Shown here: one piece after another, positions 8,819 to 18,243 of the stretch
Layout of the letters: each line of letters begins with the position of its first letter
Position numbering within the stretch: position 1 is the stretch's first letter
Source of the DNA: Sphingomonas sp. SORGH_AS_0950
Lineage (GTDB): Bacteria; Pseudomonadota; Alphaproteobacteria; Sphingomonadales; Sphingomonadaceae
NCBI RefSeq assembly: GCF_030818415.1
Contig: NZ_JAUTAE010000001.1
Location: forward strand, 1,180,501-1,244,500
DNA length: 64,000 nt
Direction of reading: 5' to 3'
The notes under the pieces: model-generated
Database searches by the model: none
What the model was told of the DNA's origin: nothing
Seen by the model: the letters and a program-made list of their open reading frames with translations, nothing else
Position numbers and translations under genes: made by a program

Positions 8819-9565
8819 TCACAACCCCGCCGCCGCCTCGATGATCGGCACGAACTTCTCGGCGGTCAGGCTGGCCCCGCCGACCAGCGCGCCGTCGACA
8901 TTCTCGACCGACAACAGGGCCGCGGCATTCTCGCCGATCACCGAGCCGCCATACAGGATGCGCACGTCATCCGCCGCATCGCCGATCAGCATGCGCAGCT
9001 TGGCGCGGGCGATCGAATGGATCGTCGCGATCTCCTCGACGGTCGGCGTCCGCCCGGTCCCGATCGCCCAGCGCGGTTCATAGGCCAGGGTGAACCAGCT
9101 GCCATCGGCATTGTCGGGCACCGACTTCTCGATCTGTGCCTGCACCACCCGCTCGGCGCGGCCCGCATTGCGCTCCGCCTCGGTCTCGCCGCAGCACAAT
9201 ATGACCTTCAGGCCGTTGCGATGCGCCGCCGCCGCCTTGGCCCAGGCGTCCTGGCTCGTCTCGCCCTGGTCGGCACGGCGCTCGGAATGGCCGACGATCG
9301 TGAAGCGCGCCCCCGCCTCGCGCACCATCCCGGCCGAGACGCAGCCGGTATGCGCGCCCGAATCGCGTTCGTGCACATCCTCCGCGCCGATCGCCAGATC
9401 GGGCACCCGCTCCGCCGCCGCGGCGATCAGCGTGAAGGGCACCGCCATCGCGACATCGACATTCGGAGCCGCCAGCGCCGCCGCCGCGATCGCGTCCAGC
9501 TCGGCCAGGGCGGCGCGCGAACCGTTCATCTTCCAGTTGCCAGCCACCATTTTGCGCCGTGCCAT
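8819..9565 (-). CDS. tpiA: Triosephosphate isomerase
   Basis: TpiA interconverts dihydroxyacetone phosphate and glyceraldehyde 3-phosphate. The 248-aa protein has all catalytic residues: Lys12 in GNWKMNG, His93 in IVGHSERR and Glu163 in YEPRWAIGTG, plus the phosphate-binding ILYGGSV and GALVGGASL loops. The start at 9565 (MARRKMVAGNWK) has GAGGAG seven bases upstream. One oddity is Arg165 directly after the catalytic Glu-Pro, at the N-terminal hinge of the mobile loop 6, where Val or Leu is usual. It is transcribed alone and is divergent from ppiD. Confidence 0.95.
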   Translation of the reverse strand: MARRKMVAGNWKMNGSRAALAELDAIAAAALAAPNVDVAMAVPFTLIAAAAERVPDLAIGAEDVHERDSGAHTGCVSAGMVREAGARFTIVGHSERRADQGETSQDAWAKAAAAHRNGLKVILCCGETEAERNAGRAERVVQAQIEKSVPDNADGSWFTLAYEPRWAIGTGRTPTVEEIATIHSIARAKLRMLIGDAADDVRILYGGSVIGENAAALLSVENVDGALVGGASLTAEKFVPIIEAAAGL

Positions 9566-9699
9566 AACCGGGCTCCTCATCTGTCGACTGTTATACGTGT
9601 TCAACACCGATAGCGGATCATGCGATCCGCGCAAGCTTGATGCGGGCGCGACGGGCCCCTAAAGCACATCCGTTTTTATCCTTTGCCGATCGGTCGTCC

Positions 9700-11646
9700 A
9701 TGCTCAGCTTCTTCCGCCGGATCATCAATTCCAAGGCCGGCGTCGTCGTGACCTTCATCGTGCTGGGCGTGATCGCGATCGCGTTCGCCGCGGGCGACGT
9801 GTCCAACATCTCGGGCATGGCGGGCGGGCTGACCGGCTCGTCGGTCGCCAAGGTCGGCGATGCGAAGATCACCGCCAACGACCTGCGCACCGCCGCGCAG
9901 AACGAGGTCGCCGCCTATCGCCAGGAACAGCCGACCTTCGACATGGCGCAGTTCATGGCGGCGGGCGGGTTCGAGGGCGTGCTCCAGCGCGAGATCACCG
10001 GCCTGTCGCTCGAACAGTTCGGCAAGGACCAGGGCATGGTCGTCTCGCGCCGCCTGATCGACGGGCAGATCGCCTCGATCCCGGCCTTTCGCGGCCCCAA
10101 TGGCCAGTTCGATCCGGCGCTTTACCAGCAGCTTCTGGCCCAGCGGAAGATGACCGACGCGCAGGTCCGCACCGACCTGGAGCGCACCCTGTTCGCGCAG
10201 CAGCTGACCGTGCCGACCATCGGTGCGACCCAGATGGCGATGCAGATGGCGCTGCCCTATGCCTCGCTGCTGCTCGAAAAGCGCGGCGGTGAGGTCGGCT
10301 TCATCCCGACCCGTCTGGTGCCCACCGGCCCAGCGCCCAGCGACGCCGACATCCAGGCCTTCTACACGCGCAACGTCCAGCGCTACACGCTGCCCGAGCG
10401 TCGCGTCGTCCGCTATGCGCTGGTCACCCCCGCCGCCGTCGCGGCCAAGGCGACCCCCAGCGAGGCGGAGATCGCCCGCTATTATCAGAGCAACCAGTCG
10501 CGCTACGCCGCCGCCGAAAAGCGCGACGTGACGCAGGTGATCGTCGCCGATCAGGCGGGCGCGAACGCGCTGGCCGCCAAGGCGAAGGGCGGCACCAGCC
10601 TGGCCGATGCGGCGCGCGCCGCCGGGCTCGAGGCTTCGGTGCAGAAGGGTCTGGACAAGGCGGCCTATGCCGCGCTCGCCTCCGCGCCGGTCGCCGATGC
10701 GGTGTTCGCCGCCGCCAAGGGGACGGTCGTGGGCCCGGTGCGCGGCACCCTCGGCTTCGTCGTCGCCCGTGTCGACGGCGTGACCCAGGTGCCGGGCAAG
10801 ACGCTGGCGCAGGTCCGTCCCGAGATCGTCGCGGAGCTGACCAAGCAGAAGCAGGCGGCCGCGCTGGGCGAGATGCGCAACGCGATCGAGGATTCGCTGT
10901 CGGGCAACGCGACCTTCGAGGAAGTGGTCGCAGACCGCAAGCTGCAGGCGCAGACGACCCCCGCCGTCACCGCGCAGGGCACCGCGCCCGACGCGCCCGC
11001 TTTCCAGCCGACGCCCGAACAGCGCGCGATGATCACCGCCGCCTTCACCGCCGAGGAAGGCGACGCGCCGCAGCTGGTTCCGGTCGGCCAGGACGGCGGC
11101 TTCGCCATCGTCGGCGTCGGCCAGATCCAGCGCTCCGCACCCCGTCCGCTGGCGCAGGTCCGCGCGCAGGTGCTGGCCGATCTGAACGCCGATCGCGCCC
11201 GCGCCGCCGCGCGCAAGCTGGCCAATGCCGTGCTCGCCAAGGTGAACAAGGGCATGCCGATGGCGCAGGCGCTGAAGGAAACCGGGCTGGCCGTGCCGCC
11301 GGTCCGCCCGATCGCCGCGTCGCGCCGCGACCTCGCCGCCGCGCAGAACACCCCTGCCGCCGCTCCGCTCGCGCTGCTGTTCTCGATGCCGCAGAACAAG
11401 GCGCGCACGCTGGAGGCCCCGCAGAACGAAGGCTGGTACATCCTGCGCGTGACGAAGATCGAGGCGGGCGATGCGACCGGCAATGACGCCGCGATCCGCG
11501 CCGCGCGCGGGGACATTGGCCGCCTGGTCGGCCGCGAATATGTCTCGCAATTCGCCCGCGCCGTCCGCGACACGCTGGGCGTCAAGACCGATCCCAAGGC
11601 GATCGCCAAGGTCCGCTCGGAGCTGCTGAACAATGGCGGCAACTGA
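9700..11646 (+). CDS. ppiD: Peptidylprolyl isomerase PpiD-like periplasmic chaperone
   Basis: PpiD-type proteins are inner-membrane-anchored chaperones that meet outer-membrane proteins as they leave the Sec translocon. This 648-aa protein has one N-terminal membrane helix (about residues 12-34, AGVVVTFIVLGVIAIAFA), a SurA-N-like helical region (KITANDLRTAAQNEV), a parvulin-type PPIase domain around residues 230-350, then a degenerate second parvulin-like part and a helical C-terminus. The start (MLSFFRRIINSKAG) is the family norm. The stop overlaps the trpE start by 14 bases, so the two are translationally linked. Confidence 0.9.
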   Translation: MLSFFRRIINSKAGVVVTFIVLGVIAIAFAAGDVSNISGMAGGLTGSSVAKVGDAKITANDLRTAAQNEVAAYRQEQPTFDMAQFMAAGGFEGVLQREITGLSLEQFGKDQGMVVSRRLIDGQIASIPAFRGPNGQFDPALYQQLLAQRKMTDAQVRTDLERTLFAQQLTVPTIGATQMAMQMALPYASLLLEKRGGEVGFIPTRLVPTGPAPSDADIQAFYTRNVQRYTLPERRVVRYALVTPAAVAAKATPSEAEIARYYQSNQSRYAAAEKRDVTQVIVADQAGANALAAKAKGGTSLADAARAAGLEASVQKGLDKAAYAALASAPVADAVFAAAKGTVVGPVRGTLGFVVARVDGVTQVPGKTLAQVRPEIVAELTKQKQAAALGEMRNAIEDSLSGNATFEEVVADRKLQAQTTPAVTAQGTAPDAPAFQPTPEQRAMITAAFTAEEGDAPQLVPVGQDGGFAIVGVGQIQRSAPRPLAQVRAQVLADLNADRARAAARKLANAVLAKVNKGMPMAQALKETGLAVPPVRPIAASRRDLAAAQNTPAAAPLALLFSMPQNKARTLEAPQNEGWYILRVTKIEAGDATGNDAAIRAARGDIGRLVGREYVSQFARAVRDTLGVKTDPKAIAKVRSELLNNGGN

Positions 11647-13150
11647 GCCCCACGCCGATGACGCCGCGCTCGCCCAGCTGAAGGCGGGGCGGCCCGCGCT
11701 GGTGTGGCGGCGGCAGATCGCCGACACCGAGACGCCGGTCGCCGCCGCGCTGAAGCTGATCGAGCCCGGACGCGGCGACTTCCTGCTCGAATCGGTCGAG
11801 GGCGGCGCGACGCGCGGGCGCTACAGCCTGATCGGGCTGGCCCCCGATCTCGTCTTCCGCGCCGACGGGCATGATGCCGCGATCAACCGCCGCTGGGCGA
11901 CCGATCGCGACGCGTTCGAGCCGTGTGCCGCGCCGACCCTTGCAGCGCTGCGCACGCTGGTCGCCGAATGCCGCGCCGACGTGCCCGAGGGGCTGCCGCC
12001 CGCGCTCGCCTGTCTGGTCGGCTATTTCGGTTATGAGACGGTGGGGCTGGTCGAGGCGCTGCCCAAGCCCCCGGTCGATCCGCTCGGCCTGCCCGACATG
12101 ATCTTCGTGCGGCCGACCGTCATCCTGGTGTTCGACCGGCTGGCCGACGCGCTCTATCTCGTCGCACCGGTCTGGCCCGAGAATGTCCGCGATCCCGAAC
12201 GCGCGCTGGCCGAGGCGCAGGAGCGGCTCGACGCCACCGCCGCGCGGCTGGCCTCCACCCGCTTGCCGCCGCCGGTCCGTGCCGAGCTGCCCGAGCCCAG
12301 CTATGCCCCCGCCCTGCCCGCCGGCCGCTATGCGGAGATGGTGGCGCGCGCGAAGGACTATATCGTCGCGGGCGACATATTTCAGGTGGTGCTGGCGCAG
12401 CGTTTCTCGGCGCCCTTCGCGCTGCCGCCCTTCGAGCTGTATCGCAGCCTGCGGCGGATCAACCCCTCGCCCTTCCTCTATCATCTCGACCTGCCGGGCT
12501 TTTCGCTGATCGGGTCGAGCCCCGAGATCCTCGTCCGGGTGCGCGCGGGCGAGGTCACGATCCGGCCGATCGCGGGCACCCGCCCCCGCGGCAAGACGCG
12601 TGCCGAGGATGCCGCCAATCGCGACAGCCTGCTCGCCGATCCCAAGGAGCGCGCCGAGCATCTGATGCTGCTCGACCTGGGCCGCAACGATGTCGGCCGC
12701 GCCTCGGCGGCGGGCAGCGTCCGCGTGACAGACAGCTATACGGTCGAATTCTACAGTCATGTGATGCACATCGTGTCCAACGTCGTCGGACAGCTGGGCG
12801 ACGACAAGGACGCGCTCGACGCGCTGTTCGCGGGCTTCCCGGCGGGCACGGTCAGCGGCGCGCCCAAGGTCCGCGCCTGCCAGATCATCGCCGAGCTGGA
12901 ACCCGAGCAGCGCGGCGCCTATGCGGGCGGCGTCGGCTATTTCTCGCCCGACGGATCGATGGACTCGTGCATCGTGCTGCGGACAGCGGTGGTCAAGGAC
13001 GGCACCATCCATGTCCAGGCGGGCGCGGGCATCGTCGCCGACAGCGACCCGGCCTATGAACAGCGCGAATGCGAGGCCAAGGCGGGAGCCATGCTCGCCG
13101 CCGCACGCGATGCGGTCGCGCGGGCGGGTGACGGGGGTTTCGGGCAGTAA
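11633..13150 (+). CDS. trpE: Anthranilate synthase component I
   Basis: TrpE makes anthranilate from chorismate using ammonia supplied by TrpG, the first step of tryptophan synthesis. The 505-aa protein contains the N-terminal regulatory region with FLLESVEGG, which matches the LLES tryptophan-binding element for feedback inhibition. It also has the chorismate-binding core: SSPEILVRV, IRPIAGTRPRGKT, MLLDLGRNDVGR, VSGAPKVRACQIIAELE and the C-terminal AGAGIVADSDP. It is not joined to trpGDC; about 1 kb with a repeat and a leftward gene separates them. The start overlaps ppiD, so trpE may depend on ppiD translation. No leader-peptide attenuator is visible upstream. Confidence 0.95.
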   Translation: MAATEPHADDAALAQLKAGRPALVWRRQIADTETPVAAALKLIEPGRGDFLLESVEGGATRGRYSLIGLAPDLVFRADGHDAAINRRWATDRDAFEPCAAPTLAALRTLVAECRADVPEGLPPALACLVGYFGYETVGLVEALPKPPVDPLGLPDMIFVRPTVILVFDRLADALYLVAPVWPENVRDPERALAEAQERLDATAARLASTRLPPPVRAELPEPSYAPALPAGRYAEMVARAKDYIVAGDIFQVVLAQRFSAPFALPPFELYRSLRRINPSPFLYHLDLPGFSLIGSSPEILVRVRAGEVTIRPIAGTRPRGKTRAEDAANRDSLLADPKERAEHLMLLDLGRNDVGRASAAGSVRVTDSYTVEFYSHVMHIVSNVVGQLGDDKDALDALFAGFPAGTVSGAPKVRACQIIAELEPEQRGAYAGGVGYFSPDGSMDSCIVLRTAVVKDGTIHVQAGAGIVADSDPAYEQRECEAKAGAMLAAARDAVARAGDGGFGQ

Positions 13151-13226
13151 GGCGGCTCAGGGCCGGGTCGCCCGTCCAGTATCGCTACAACGCGAGGAAA
13201 CTGGGGCGGATCGACATTCAGGACAG

Positions 13227-13443
13227 CTTCTTCTTCCCTCGCCCCTCGCAGAGGGGAGAGGGTTGCGCAGACTTGGCTTTTGCGAGAGCAAAGGCTTAGT
13301 CGGAGCTGGGTGAGGGGTGGGCGCTCGCTTGGCGAGCGCGCGAGCCTTTGGGCTCGCTCAACCCCTCACCCAAGCTGCGCTAGCCAGCAGGCTGGCAAGC
13401 TTCGCTAACCCTCTCCCCTGGACAGGGGAGAGGGAAGAAGAAG
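13227..13443. repeat. 217-bp nested palindromic repeat, copy 2 (inverted)
   Basis: This is the reverse complement of copy 1 at 2358-2574, differing at only a few positions (for example AAAGG/AGAGG in the middle, AAAG/AAGA near one end). It fills most of the 329-bp gap between trpE (ending 13150) and a leftward secreted-protein gene (ending 13480), again a convergent gap. Together the copies form an inverted repeat around about 10.6 kb that could support inversion by homologous recombination. No gene is visible in the gap. Confidence 0.85.
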
Positions 13444-13479
13444 TAATCCCGCACGTTGATCGACCCTAAGCGACCGCCC

Positions 13480-13914
13480 TCACTGCCCGTCAGCGGACGG
13501 CGGGATCGCCTCGGCGCGGCGGGCGCGGCGTTCCTCGGAATATTGGCGGTTCCAGGTCATGCTGCACCCGCTCTGCCCGCCCGTGCCGACCGGCGAGCAG
13601 GTGTCGGGGATGCCGCCCGCGACCCGGCCGACCTGATCGATCGTCGCGGCACGGTTGACCCAGCTCTGGTTCTGCGCGGGAATCGGCTTGTCGTCGCGCA
13701 ACGCCTTGGGGATGCGGTAGGGCTCGTCGACGCGGCCGCAGACCACCACCTCTTCGGACGTGCTGGGCGGACATTTCTGGTCGCCGGTCAGCGTCACCTG
13801 GCGCACCCGCTTGGGCGGTTGGCCGGAGGCGGCCTGCGCATCCTGCCCCGCTTGCTGGGCAAGCGCCGCGCCGGGGGTCAATAGCAGGGCGGCGATCAGG
13901 GCGGCACGAACCAT
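13480..13914 (-). CDS. Small secreted protein with VVCGR/YRIP motif
   Basis: The product is 144 aa with a signal peptide ([21 protein letters not shown]). The mature part carries [20 protein letters not shown] followed by YRIPKALR, then two more cysteines ([15 protein letters not shown]), giving four Cys that could form two disulfides. I recall this CP...EIVVCGR...YRIP pattern in many small secreted proteins of sphingomonads, but no function is known to me. AGGAG lies ten bases before the ATG at 13914. The gene stands alone between the palindromic repeat and the divergent trpG. Confidence 0.75.
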   Translation of the reverse strand: MVRAALIAALLLTPGAALAQQAGQDAQAASGQPPKRVRQVTLTGDQKCPPSTSEEVVVCGRVDEPYRIPKALRDDKPIPAQNQSWVNRAATIDQVGRVAGGIPDTCSPVGTGGQSGCSMTWNRQYSEERRARRAEAIPPSADGQ

Positions 13915-14105
13915 GGCGACGAAACTCCTTTGAGACGACAACGTCGAACGCCGCGCATGGCTCCACGCTGAACGGCCTCTCCCCACGGCCGAATTCCGGC
14001 AAATTTAGGGCCATGTGTCGCGCGGCCCGACAATTTCGCACCTCCGGCCGCCCGGCGCGGCGCGGCGGGCGTTGCACCATCCGTGCGATCGGCTATGGCG
14101 GGATC

Positions 14106-14720
14106 ATGATCCTGGTCGTCGACAATTACGACAGCTTCACCTGGAACCTCGTCCATTATCTTCAGGAATTGGGCAGCGAGGTGGAGGTGGTCCGCAACGA
14201 CGCGATCTCGGCGGGCCAAGCGCTCTCGTCGGGGGCGCAAGCCTTTCTCATCTCCCCGGGGCCCTGCACCCCGACCGAGGCGGGCGTCAGCCTGGACCTG
14301 GTCGCCGCCGCCGCCGATGCGGGCCGGCCGCTGCTGGGCGTGTGCCTGGGCCATCAGGCGATCGGCCAGCATTTCGGCGGACTGGTCCAGCGCGGCGGGC
14401 TGATGCACGGCAAGACCTCGCCCGTGCATCATGACGGCACCGGGCTGTTCCGGGGCCTGCCCTCGCCCTTCACCGCAACGCGCTATCACTCGCTGATCGT
14501 CAACGACGTGCCCGACAGCCTGGTGGTAAATGCGCGTGCCGAGGATGGCACGGTGATGGGCTTCCGCCACGCGACGCTGCCCATCCACGGCGTCCAGTTC
14601 CACCCGGAAAGCATCGCCACCGAATATGGCCATGCGATGCTCGCCAACTTCCTGCGCGAAGCGGGCGTGGCGCACGACCTGCCCGAGCGGCTGCGTCCGC
14701 CGGTCGAGACGCCCGCGTGA
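14106..14720 (+). CDS. trpG: Anthranilate synthase component II (glutamine amidotransferase)
   Basis: TrpG hydrolyses glutamine and channels ammonia to TrpE. This 204-aa class I amidotransferase has the nucleophile Cys80 in [10 protein letters not shown], the oxyanion [11 protein letters not shown] and the His-Glu pair in [13 protein letters not shown]. The absence of a separate pabA in view leaves open that it also serves p-aminobenzoate synthase, as in other bacteria with a shared subunit. The ATG at 14106 ([15 protein letters not shown]) is the family start. It is the first gene of a tightly packed run; its stop overlaps the GTG start of trpD (GTGA). Confidence 0.95.
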   Translation: MILVVDNYDSFTWNLVHYLQELGSEVEVVRNDAISAGQALSSGAQAFLISPGPCTPTEAGVSLDLVAAAADAGRPLLGVCLGHQAIGQHFGGLVQRGGLMHGKTSPVHHDGTGLFRGLPSPFTATRYHSLIVNDVPDSLVVNARAEDGTVMGFRHATLPIHGVQFHPESIATEYGHAMLANFLREAGVAHDLPERLRPPVETPA

Positions 14721-15712
14721 CCACGATCGCGCTGCTGCCCGATCCCGTCAGCCCGCTGTCGCGCGAGACGGCCTATGCGGCCTTTGCCGATATTCTCGAC
14801 GGTCGCGCCGGCGACGAGGCGACAGCGACCTTCCTGACCGACTTGGCCGAGCGCGGCGAGACCTCGATCGAGATCGCCGAGGCCGCGCGGGCCATGCGCG
14901 AGCGGCTGATCCCCATCACGGCGCCGCCGGGCACGATCGACGTCTGCGGGACGGGCGGCGATGGGCATCACACGCTCAACGTCTCGACCGCCGTGTCGCT
15001 GGTCGTGGCGGCGCTCGGCGTGCCGGTCGCCAAGCATGGCAACCGCGCCGCCTCGTCCAAGGCGGGCGCGGCGGACACGCTGGAGGTGCTGGGCCTCGAC
15101 ATGGAGCGCGCCGGACAGGTGGCGCAGGCCAGCCTGAGCGATATCGGCATCGCCTTCCTCTTCGCCGCCAACCACCACCCCGCCATGGCGCGGATCACCC
15201 CGATCCGGCGGCGGATCGGGCGGCGGACGATCTTCAACCTGATGGGCCCGCTCGCCAATCCCGCGCATGTCGGCCGCCAGCTGATCGGCATCGCGCGGCC
15301 CGACTATGCTTCGGTCTATGGCGAGGCGCTGGATCAGCTGGGCGCGACGGCGGCGCTGGTCGTGTCGGGTGAGGAAGGGCTGGACGAATTGTCGGGCGCC
15401 GGGCCCAGCATCGCGGTGTCGGTCGGCGATGTCGCCGCGCCTGCGACGATCACGCCCGAGGATGCGGGGCTGCCCCGCCATCCCATCACTGCCATTCGCG
15501 GCGGCGACGCCCGGCACAATGCCGAGGCGCTTCGCCGCCTTCTCGCCGGAGAGCCGGGCGCGTATCGCGACGCGGTTCTCCTCAACGCCGCCGCCGCCTT
15601 GCTGGTCGCGGGGCATAGCGCCGATCTGGCCCAGGGGGCCGTGGCCGCTGCCCGCGCGATCGACACCGGCGAGGCTTCGGCGCTTCTCGATCGATGGATT
15701 GCTTACCGATGA
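14717..15712 (+). CDS. trpD: Anthranilate phosphoribosyltransferase
   Basis: TrpD transfers phosphoribosyl from PRPP to anthranilate. The 331-aa protein shows the PRPP-binding [17 protein letters not shown], the [18 protein letters not shown] segment, [18 protein letters not shown] for anthranilate and [11 protein letters not shown]. The start is GTG at 14717, overlapping the trpG stop. The 3' end overlaps trpC as ATGA, so trpG, trpD and trpC are very probably translationally coupled. Confidence 0.95.
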   Translation: MTTIALLPDPVSPLSRETAYAAFADILDGRAGDEATATFLTDLAERGETSIEIAEAARAMRERLIPITAPPGTIDVCGTGGDGHHTLNVSTAVSLVVAALGVPVAKHGNRAASSKAGAADTLEVLGLDMERAGQVAQASLSDIGIAFLFAANHHPAMARITPIRRRIGRRTIFNLMGPLANPAHVGRQLIGIARPDYASVYGEALDQLGATAALVVSGEEGLDELSGAGPSIAVSVGDVAAPATITPEDAGLPRHPITAIRGGDARHNAEALRRLLAGEPGAYRDAVLLNAAAALLVAGHSADLAQGAVAAARAIDTGEASALLDRWIAYR

Positions 15713-16485
15713 CGATGCTCGACCGCATCCTGGAAACCAAGCGCGCCGATGTCGCCGCGCGCAAGGCGACGATGTCGCTGTCCGATCTCGATGCCAAGAT
15801 CGACACGGTGTCCGCCCCGCGCGGCTTTCGCGCGGCGCTCGACGCCAAGACCGGCCATGCGCTGATCGCCGAGGTGAAGAAGGCCAGCCCCTCCAAGGGC
15901 CTGATCCGCGCCGATTTCGATCCCCCCGCCCATGCCCGCGCCTATGAGGCCGGGGGCGCGGCGTGCCTGTCGGTGCTGACCGATGAGCGCTGGTTCCAGG
16001 GGGCCGACCTGTTCCTGGAGCAAGCGCGCGCAGCGGTGTCGATCCCGGTGCTGCGCAAGGACTTCATGGTCGATCCCTGGCAGGTGCATGAGGCCCGCGC
16101 GCTGGGGGCCGACGCCATCCTGATCATCGTCGCCGCGCTGGACGACGGCCAGATGCAGGAGATCGAGGCCGCCGCGATCGAGTGCGGCATGGACGCGCTG
16201 GTCGAGGTGCACGACGCCGCCGAGATGGAGCGCGCCGCCCGGCTGAAGTCGCGGCTGATCGGGGTGAACAACCGCGACCTCAGGGACTTCTCGGTCGATT
16301 TTCAGCGGACCTACGAACTGGTCGGGCGCGCGCCGCAGGGTTGCACCTTCGTCGCCGAAAGCGGGCTGACGACACGCGCCGATCTCGACGCGATGGCCGA
16401 GCATGGCATTCACTGCTTCCTGATCGGCGAAGCGCTGATGCGCCAGCAGGATGTCGAGGCGGCGACCCGCGAACTGATCGGATGA
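15709..16485 (+). CDS. trpC: Indole-3-glycerol phosphate synthase
   Basis: TrpC closes the indole ring from CdRP. This 258-aa monofunctional TIM barrel (no TrpF fusion) has [15 protein letters not shown] with the catalytic Lys, [36 protein letters not shown] and the C-terminal VAESGL and LIGEALM phosphate-binding loops. The ATG at 15709 overlaps the trpD stop and is preferred to one five codons upstream. It overlaps moaC by ATGA. Confidence 0.95.
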   Translation: MTMLDRILETKRADVAARKATMSLSDLDAKIDTVSAPRGFRAALDAKTGHALIAEVKKASPSKGLIRADFDPPAHARAYEAGGAACLSVLTDERWFQGADLFLEQARAAVSIPVLRKDFMVDPWQVHEARALGADAILIIVAALDDGQMQEIEAAAIECGMDALVEVHDAAEMERAARLKSRLIGVNNRDLRDFSVDFQRTYELVGRAPQGCTFVAESGLTTRADLDAMAEHGIHCFLIGEALMRQQDVEAATRELIG

Positions 16486-16949
16486 CCGGCCTCACCCATC
16501 TGGACGAGACCGGGTCGGCGCGGATGGTCGATGTCGGGGGCAAGTCGGTGACGGCCCGGCAGGCGGTGGCGCAGGGGCGGATCACCATGTCGGCCGAGGC
16601 CGCCGCCGCGATCGCGGCGGGCAGCGTCCAGAAGGGTGACGTGCTGGCCGTCGCGCGGGTCGCGGGGATCATGGCCGCCAAGAAGACAAGCGACCTGATC
16701 CCGCTCTGCCACCCGCTTCCGCTCAGCAAGGTCGAGATCGAACTGACCTTGGATGCCGAAGGCGTGACCGCGACCGCCACCGCCGCGACGGCGGGCCAGA
16801 CCGGGGTGGAGATGGAGGCGCTGGCGGCCGTGTCGGTCACGCTGCTGACCGTCTATGACATGGCCAAGGCGCTCGATAAGCGCATGACGATCGGCGATAT
16901 TCGCCTGTTGTCCAAGACCGGCGGCAAGTCGGGTGACTGGCACGCCTGA
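16482..16949 (+). CDS. moaC: Cyclic pyranopterin monophosphate synthase MoaC
   Basis: MoaC converts 3',8-cyclo-7,8-dihydro-GTP to cPMP in molybdenum cofactor synthesis. The 155-aa protein carries the family residues: [18 protein letters not shown] at the N-terminus, [27 protein letters not shown] and [10 protein letters not shown] with the catalytic Asp-Lys. It begins inside the trpC stop (ATGA), so a cofactor gene is coupled to the tryptophan run. moeA follows after about 55 bases. Confidence 0.95.
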   Translation: MTGLTHLDETGSARMVDVGGKSVTARQAVAQGRITMSAEAAAAIAAGSVQKGDVLAVARVAGIMAAKKTSDLIPLCHPLPLSKVEIELTLDAEGVTATATAATAGQTGVEMEALAAVSVTLLTVYDMAKALDKRMTIGDIRLLSKTGGKSGDWHA

Positions 16950-17003
16950 CCGGCCCGCCTGCGGGAACGCCAGCGCCGACGACGCGTCTTGTCGCCAACA
17001 GGA

Positions 17004-18188
17004 GTGACCGCCATTCTTCTACCCGTTGCCGAAGCCCAACAGCGCTTGCTCGCCCTCGCCCCCGACCGGCCCGTGATCGAGCTCGCCCTGCGCGACGCCG
17101 CCGGGCGCTGGGCCGCGCGGGACGTGCTGGCGCAGCGGACCCAGCCGTCGCGCGACCTGTCGGCGATGGACGGCTATGCGATCCGCTTCGGCGATATGCC
17201 GGGGCCGTGGACGGTGATTGGCGAAAGCGCCGCCGGGCGCCCTTTTCCCGAGACGGTCGAGGCCGGACAGGCGACGCGCATCTTCACCGGCGCCGCGCTG
17301 CCACCGGGCACCGACACGGTGCTGGTCCAGGAAGAAGCGGGGCGCGAGGACCGGACGCTGACCCTGACCGGCGAAGGCCCGGCGCATCGCGGGCGCAATG
17401 TCCGGCGGCGCGGGCTGGATTTTTCGCAGGGCGACCGGCTGATCGCCGCCGGGCAGCGGCTGACGCCCGCGCGGATCGCGGCGGCGGCGACCGGCGGCCA
17501 TGGCACCCTGCCCGTCCGCCCGCGCGTCCGGATCGCGATCGCCGCGACCGGCGACGAACTCGTGCCCCCTGGACAGGGGGATGCCGACGCACTGCCGGAG
17601 TCGAACGGCGTGATGTTGGCCGCTTTGCTCGCCGACCTGCCCGTCGAGATCATCGACCTGGGCATATTGCCCGACAATCTGGAACGGCTGCGCGATGCCT
17701 TTGCTGGGGTCGCGGCCGATCTGCTGGTCACGACCGGCGGCGCATCGGTGGGGGACCATGATCTGGTCCAGCCCGCGCTGAAGGCGGCGGGCGGCAGCAT
17801 CGATTTCTGGCGGATCGCGCTCCGCCCCGGCAAGCCGATGATGGCGGGGCGGCTGAACGACATGGTCGTGCTGGGCCTGCCCGGCAATCCGGTGTCGGCC
17901 TTCGTCACCGCGATCCTCTTCGTCAAGCCGCTGGTCGCGCATATGGCGGGCGCGGGCGATCCCTTCCCCAGCGCGATCCCCGCCATTCTGGGTGAGGATC
18001 TGCCCGCCAACGGTCCGCGCATCGACTATCTGCGCGCCGCGATGATCGACGGGCGCATCCATGCGGCGGCCATCCAGGACAGCTCGATGCTGCTGACCCT
18101 GGCGCGTTCGACATGCCTGGTGATCCGCCCGCCGCACGCGCCCCCGGCCCGTGCGGGCGACTCGGCGGAAATCCTGATGCTCGCTTGA
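17004..18188 (+). CDS. moeA: Molybdopterin molybdotransferase MoeA
   Basis: MoeA inserts molybdate into adenylylated molybdopterin. The roughly 394-aa protein has the four-domain order: domain with [24 protein letters not shown], then the MogA-like domain with [34 protein letters not shown] and [11 protein letters not shown], then the small C-terminal barrel. The start is uncertain. There is no ATG. A GTG at 17004 gives the usual [12 protein letters not shown] opening but sits on the AGGAG itself. A TTG at 16989 is also possible. Confidence 0.92.
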   Translation: MTAILLPVAEAQQRLLALAPDRPVIELALRDAAGRWAARDVLAQRTQPSRDLSAMDGYAIRFGDMPGPWTVIGESAAGRPFPETVEAGQATRIFTGAALPPGTDTVLVQEEAGREDRTLTLTGEGPAHRGRNVRRRGLDFSQGDRLIAAGQRLTPARIAAAATGGHGTLPVRPRVRIAIAATGDELVPPGQGDADALPESNGVMLAALLADLPVEIIDLGILPDNLERLRDAFAGVAADLLVTTGGASVGDHDLVQPALKAAGGSIDFWRIALRPGKPMMAGRLNDMVVLGLPGNPVSAFVTAILFVKPLVAHMAGAGDPFPSAIPAILGEDLPANGPRIDYLRAAMIDGRIHAAAIQDSSMLLTLARSTCLVIRPPHAPPARAGDSAEILMLA

Positions 18189-18201
18189 CGCAAGCCTTTC
18201 C

Positions 18202-18227
18202 GTTCCATATAAGTTCCACGTCTGTTC
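18202..18227 (+). promoter_or_regulatory. LexA operator: three GTTC half-sites at 7-base spacing
   Basis: Alphaproteobacterial LexA binds GTTC-N7-GTTC. Here GTTC occurs at 18202, 18213 and 18224, each separated by exactly seven bases, giving two overlapping operators in register just upstream of the lexA start at 18244. This indicates autoregulation. Confidence 0.88.
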
Positions 18228-18243
18228 TGGACGGAGGATCGCG

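Noticed and set aside
9676..11727. 683-codon open frame opposite ppiD
   Set aside because: Antisense shadow of ppiD with repetitive Arg/Gly/Ala composition and no recognisable domain or ribosome site.
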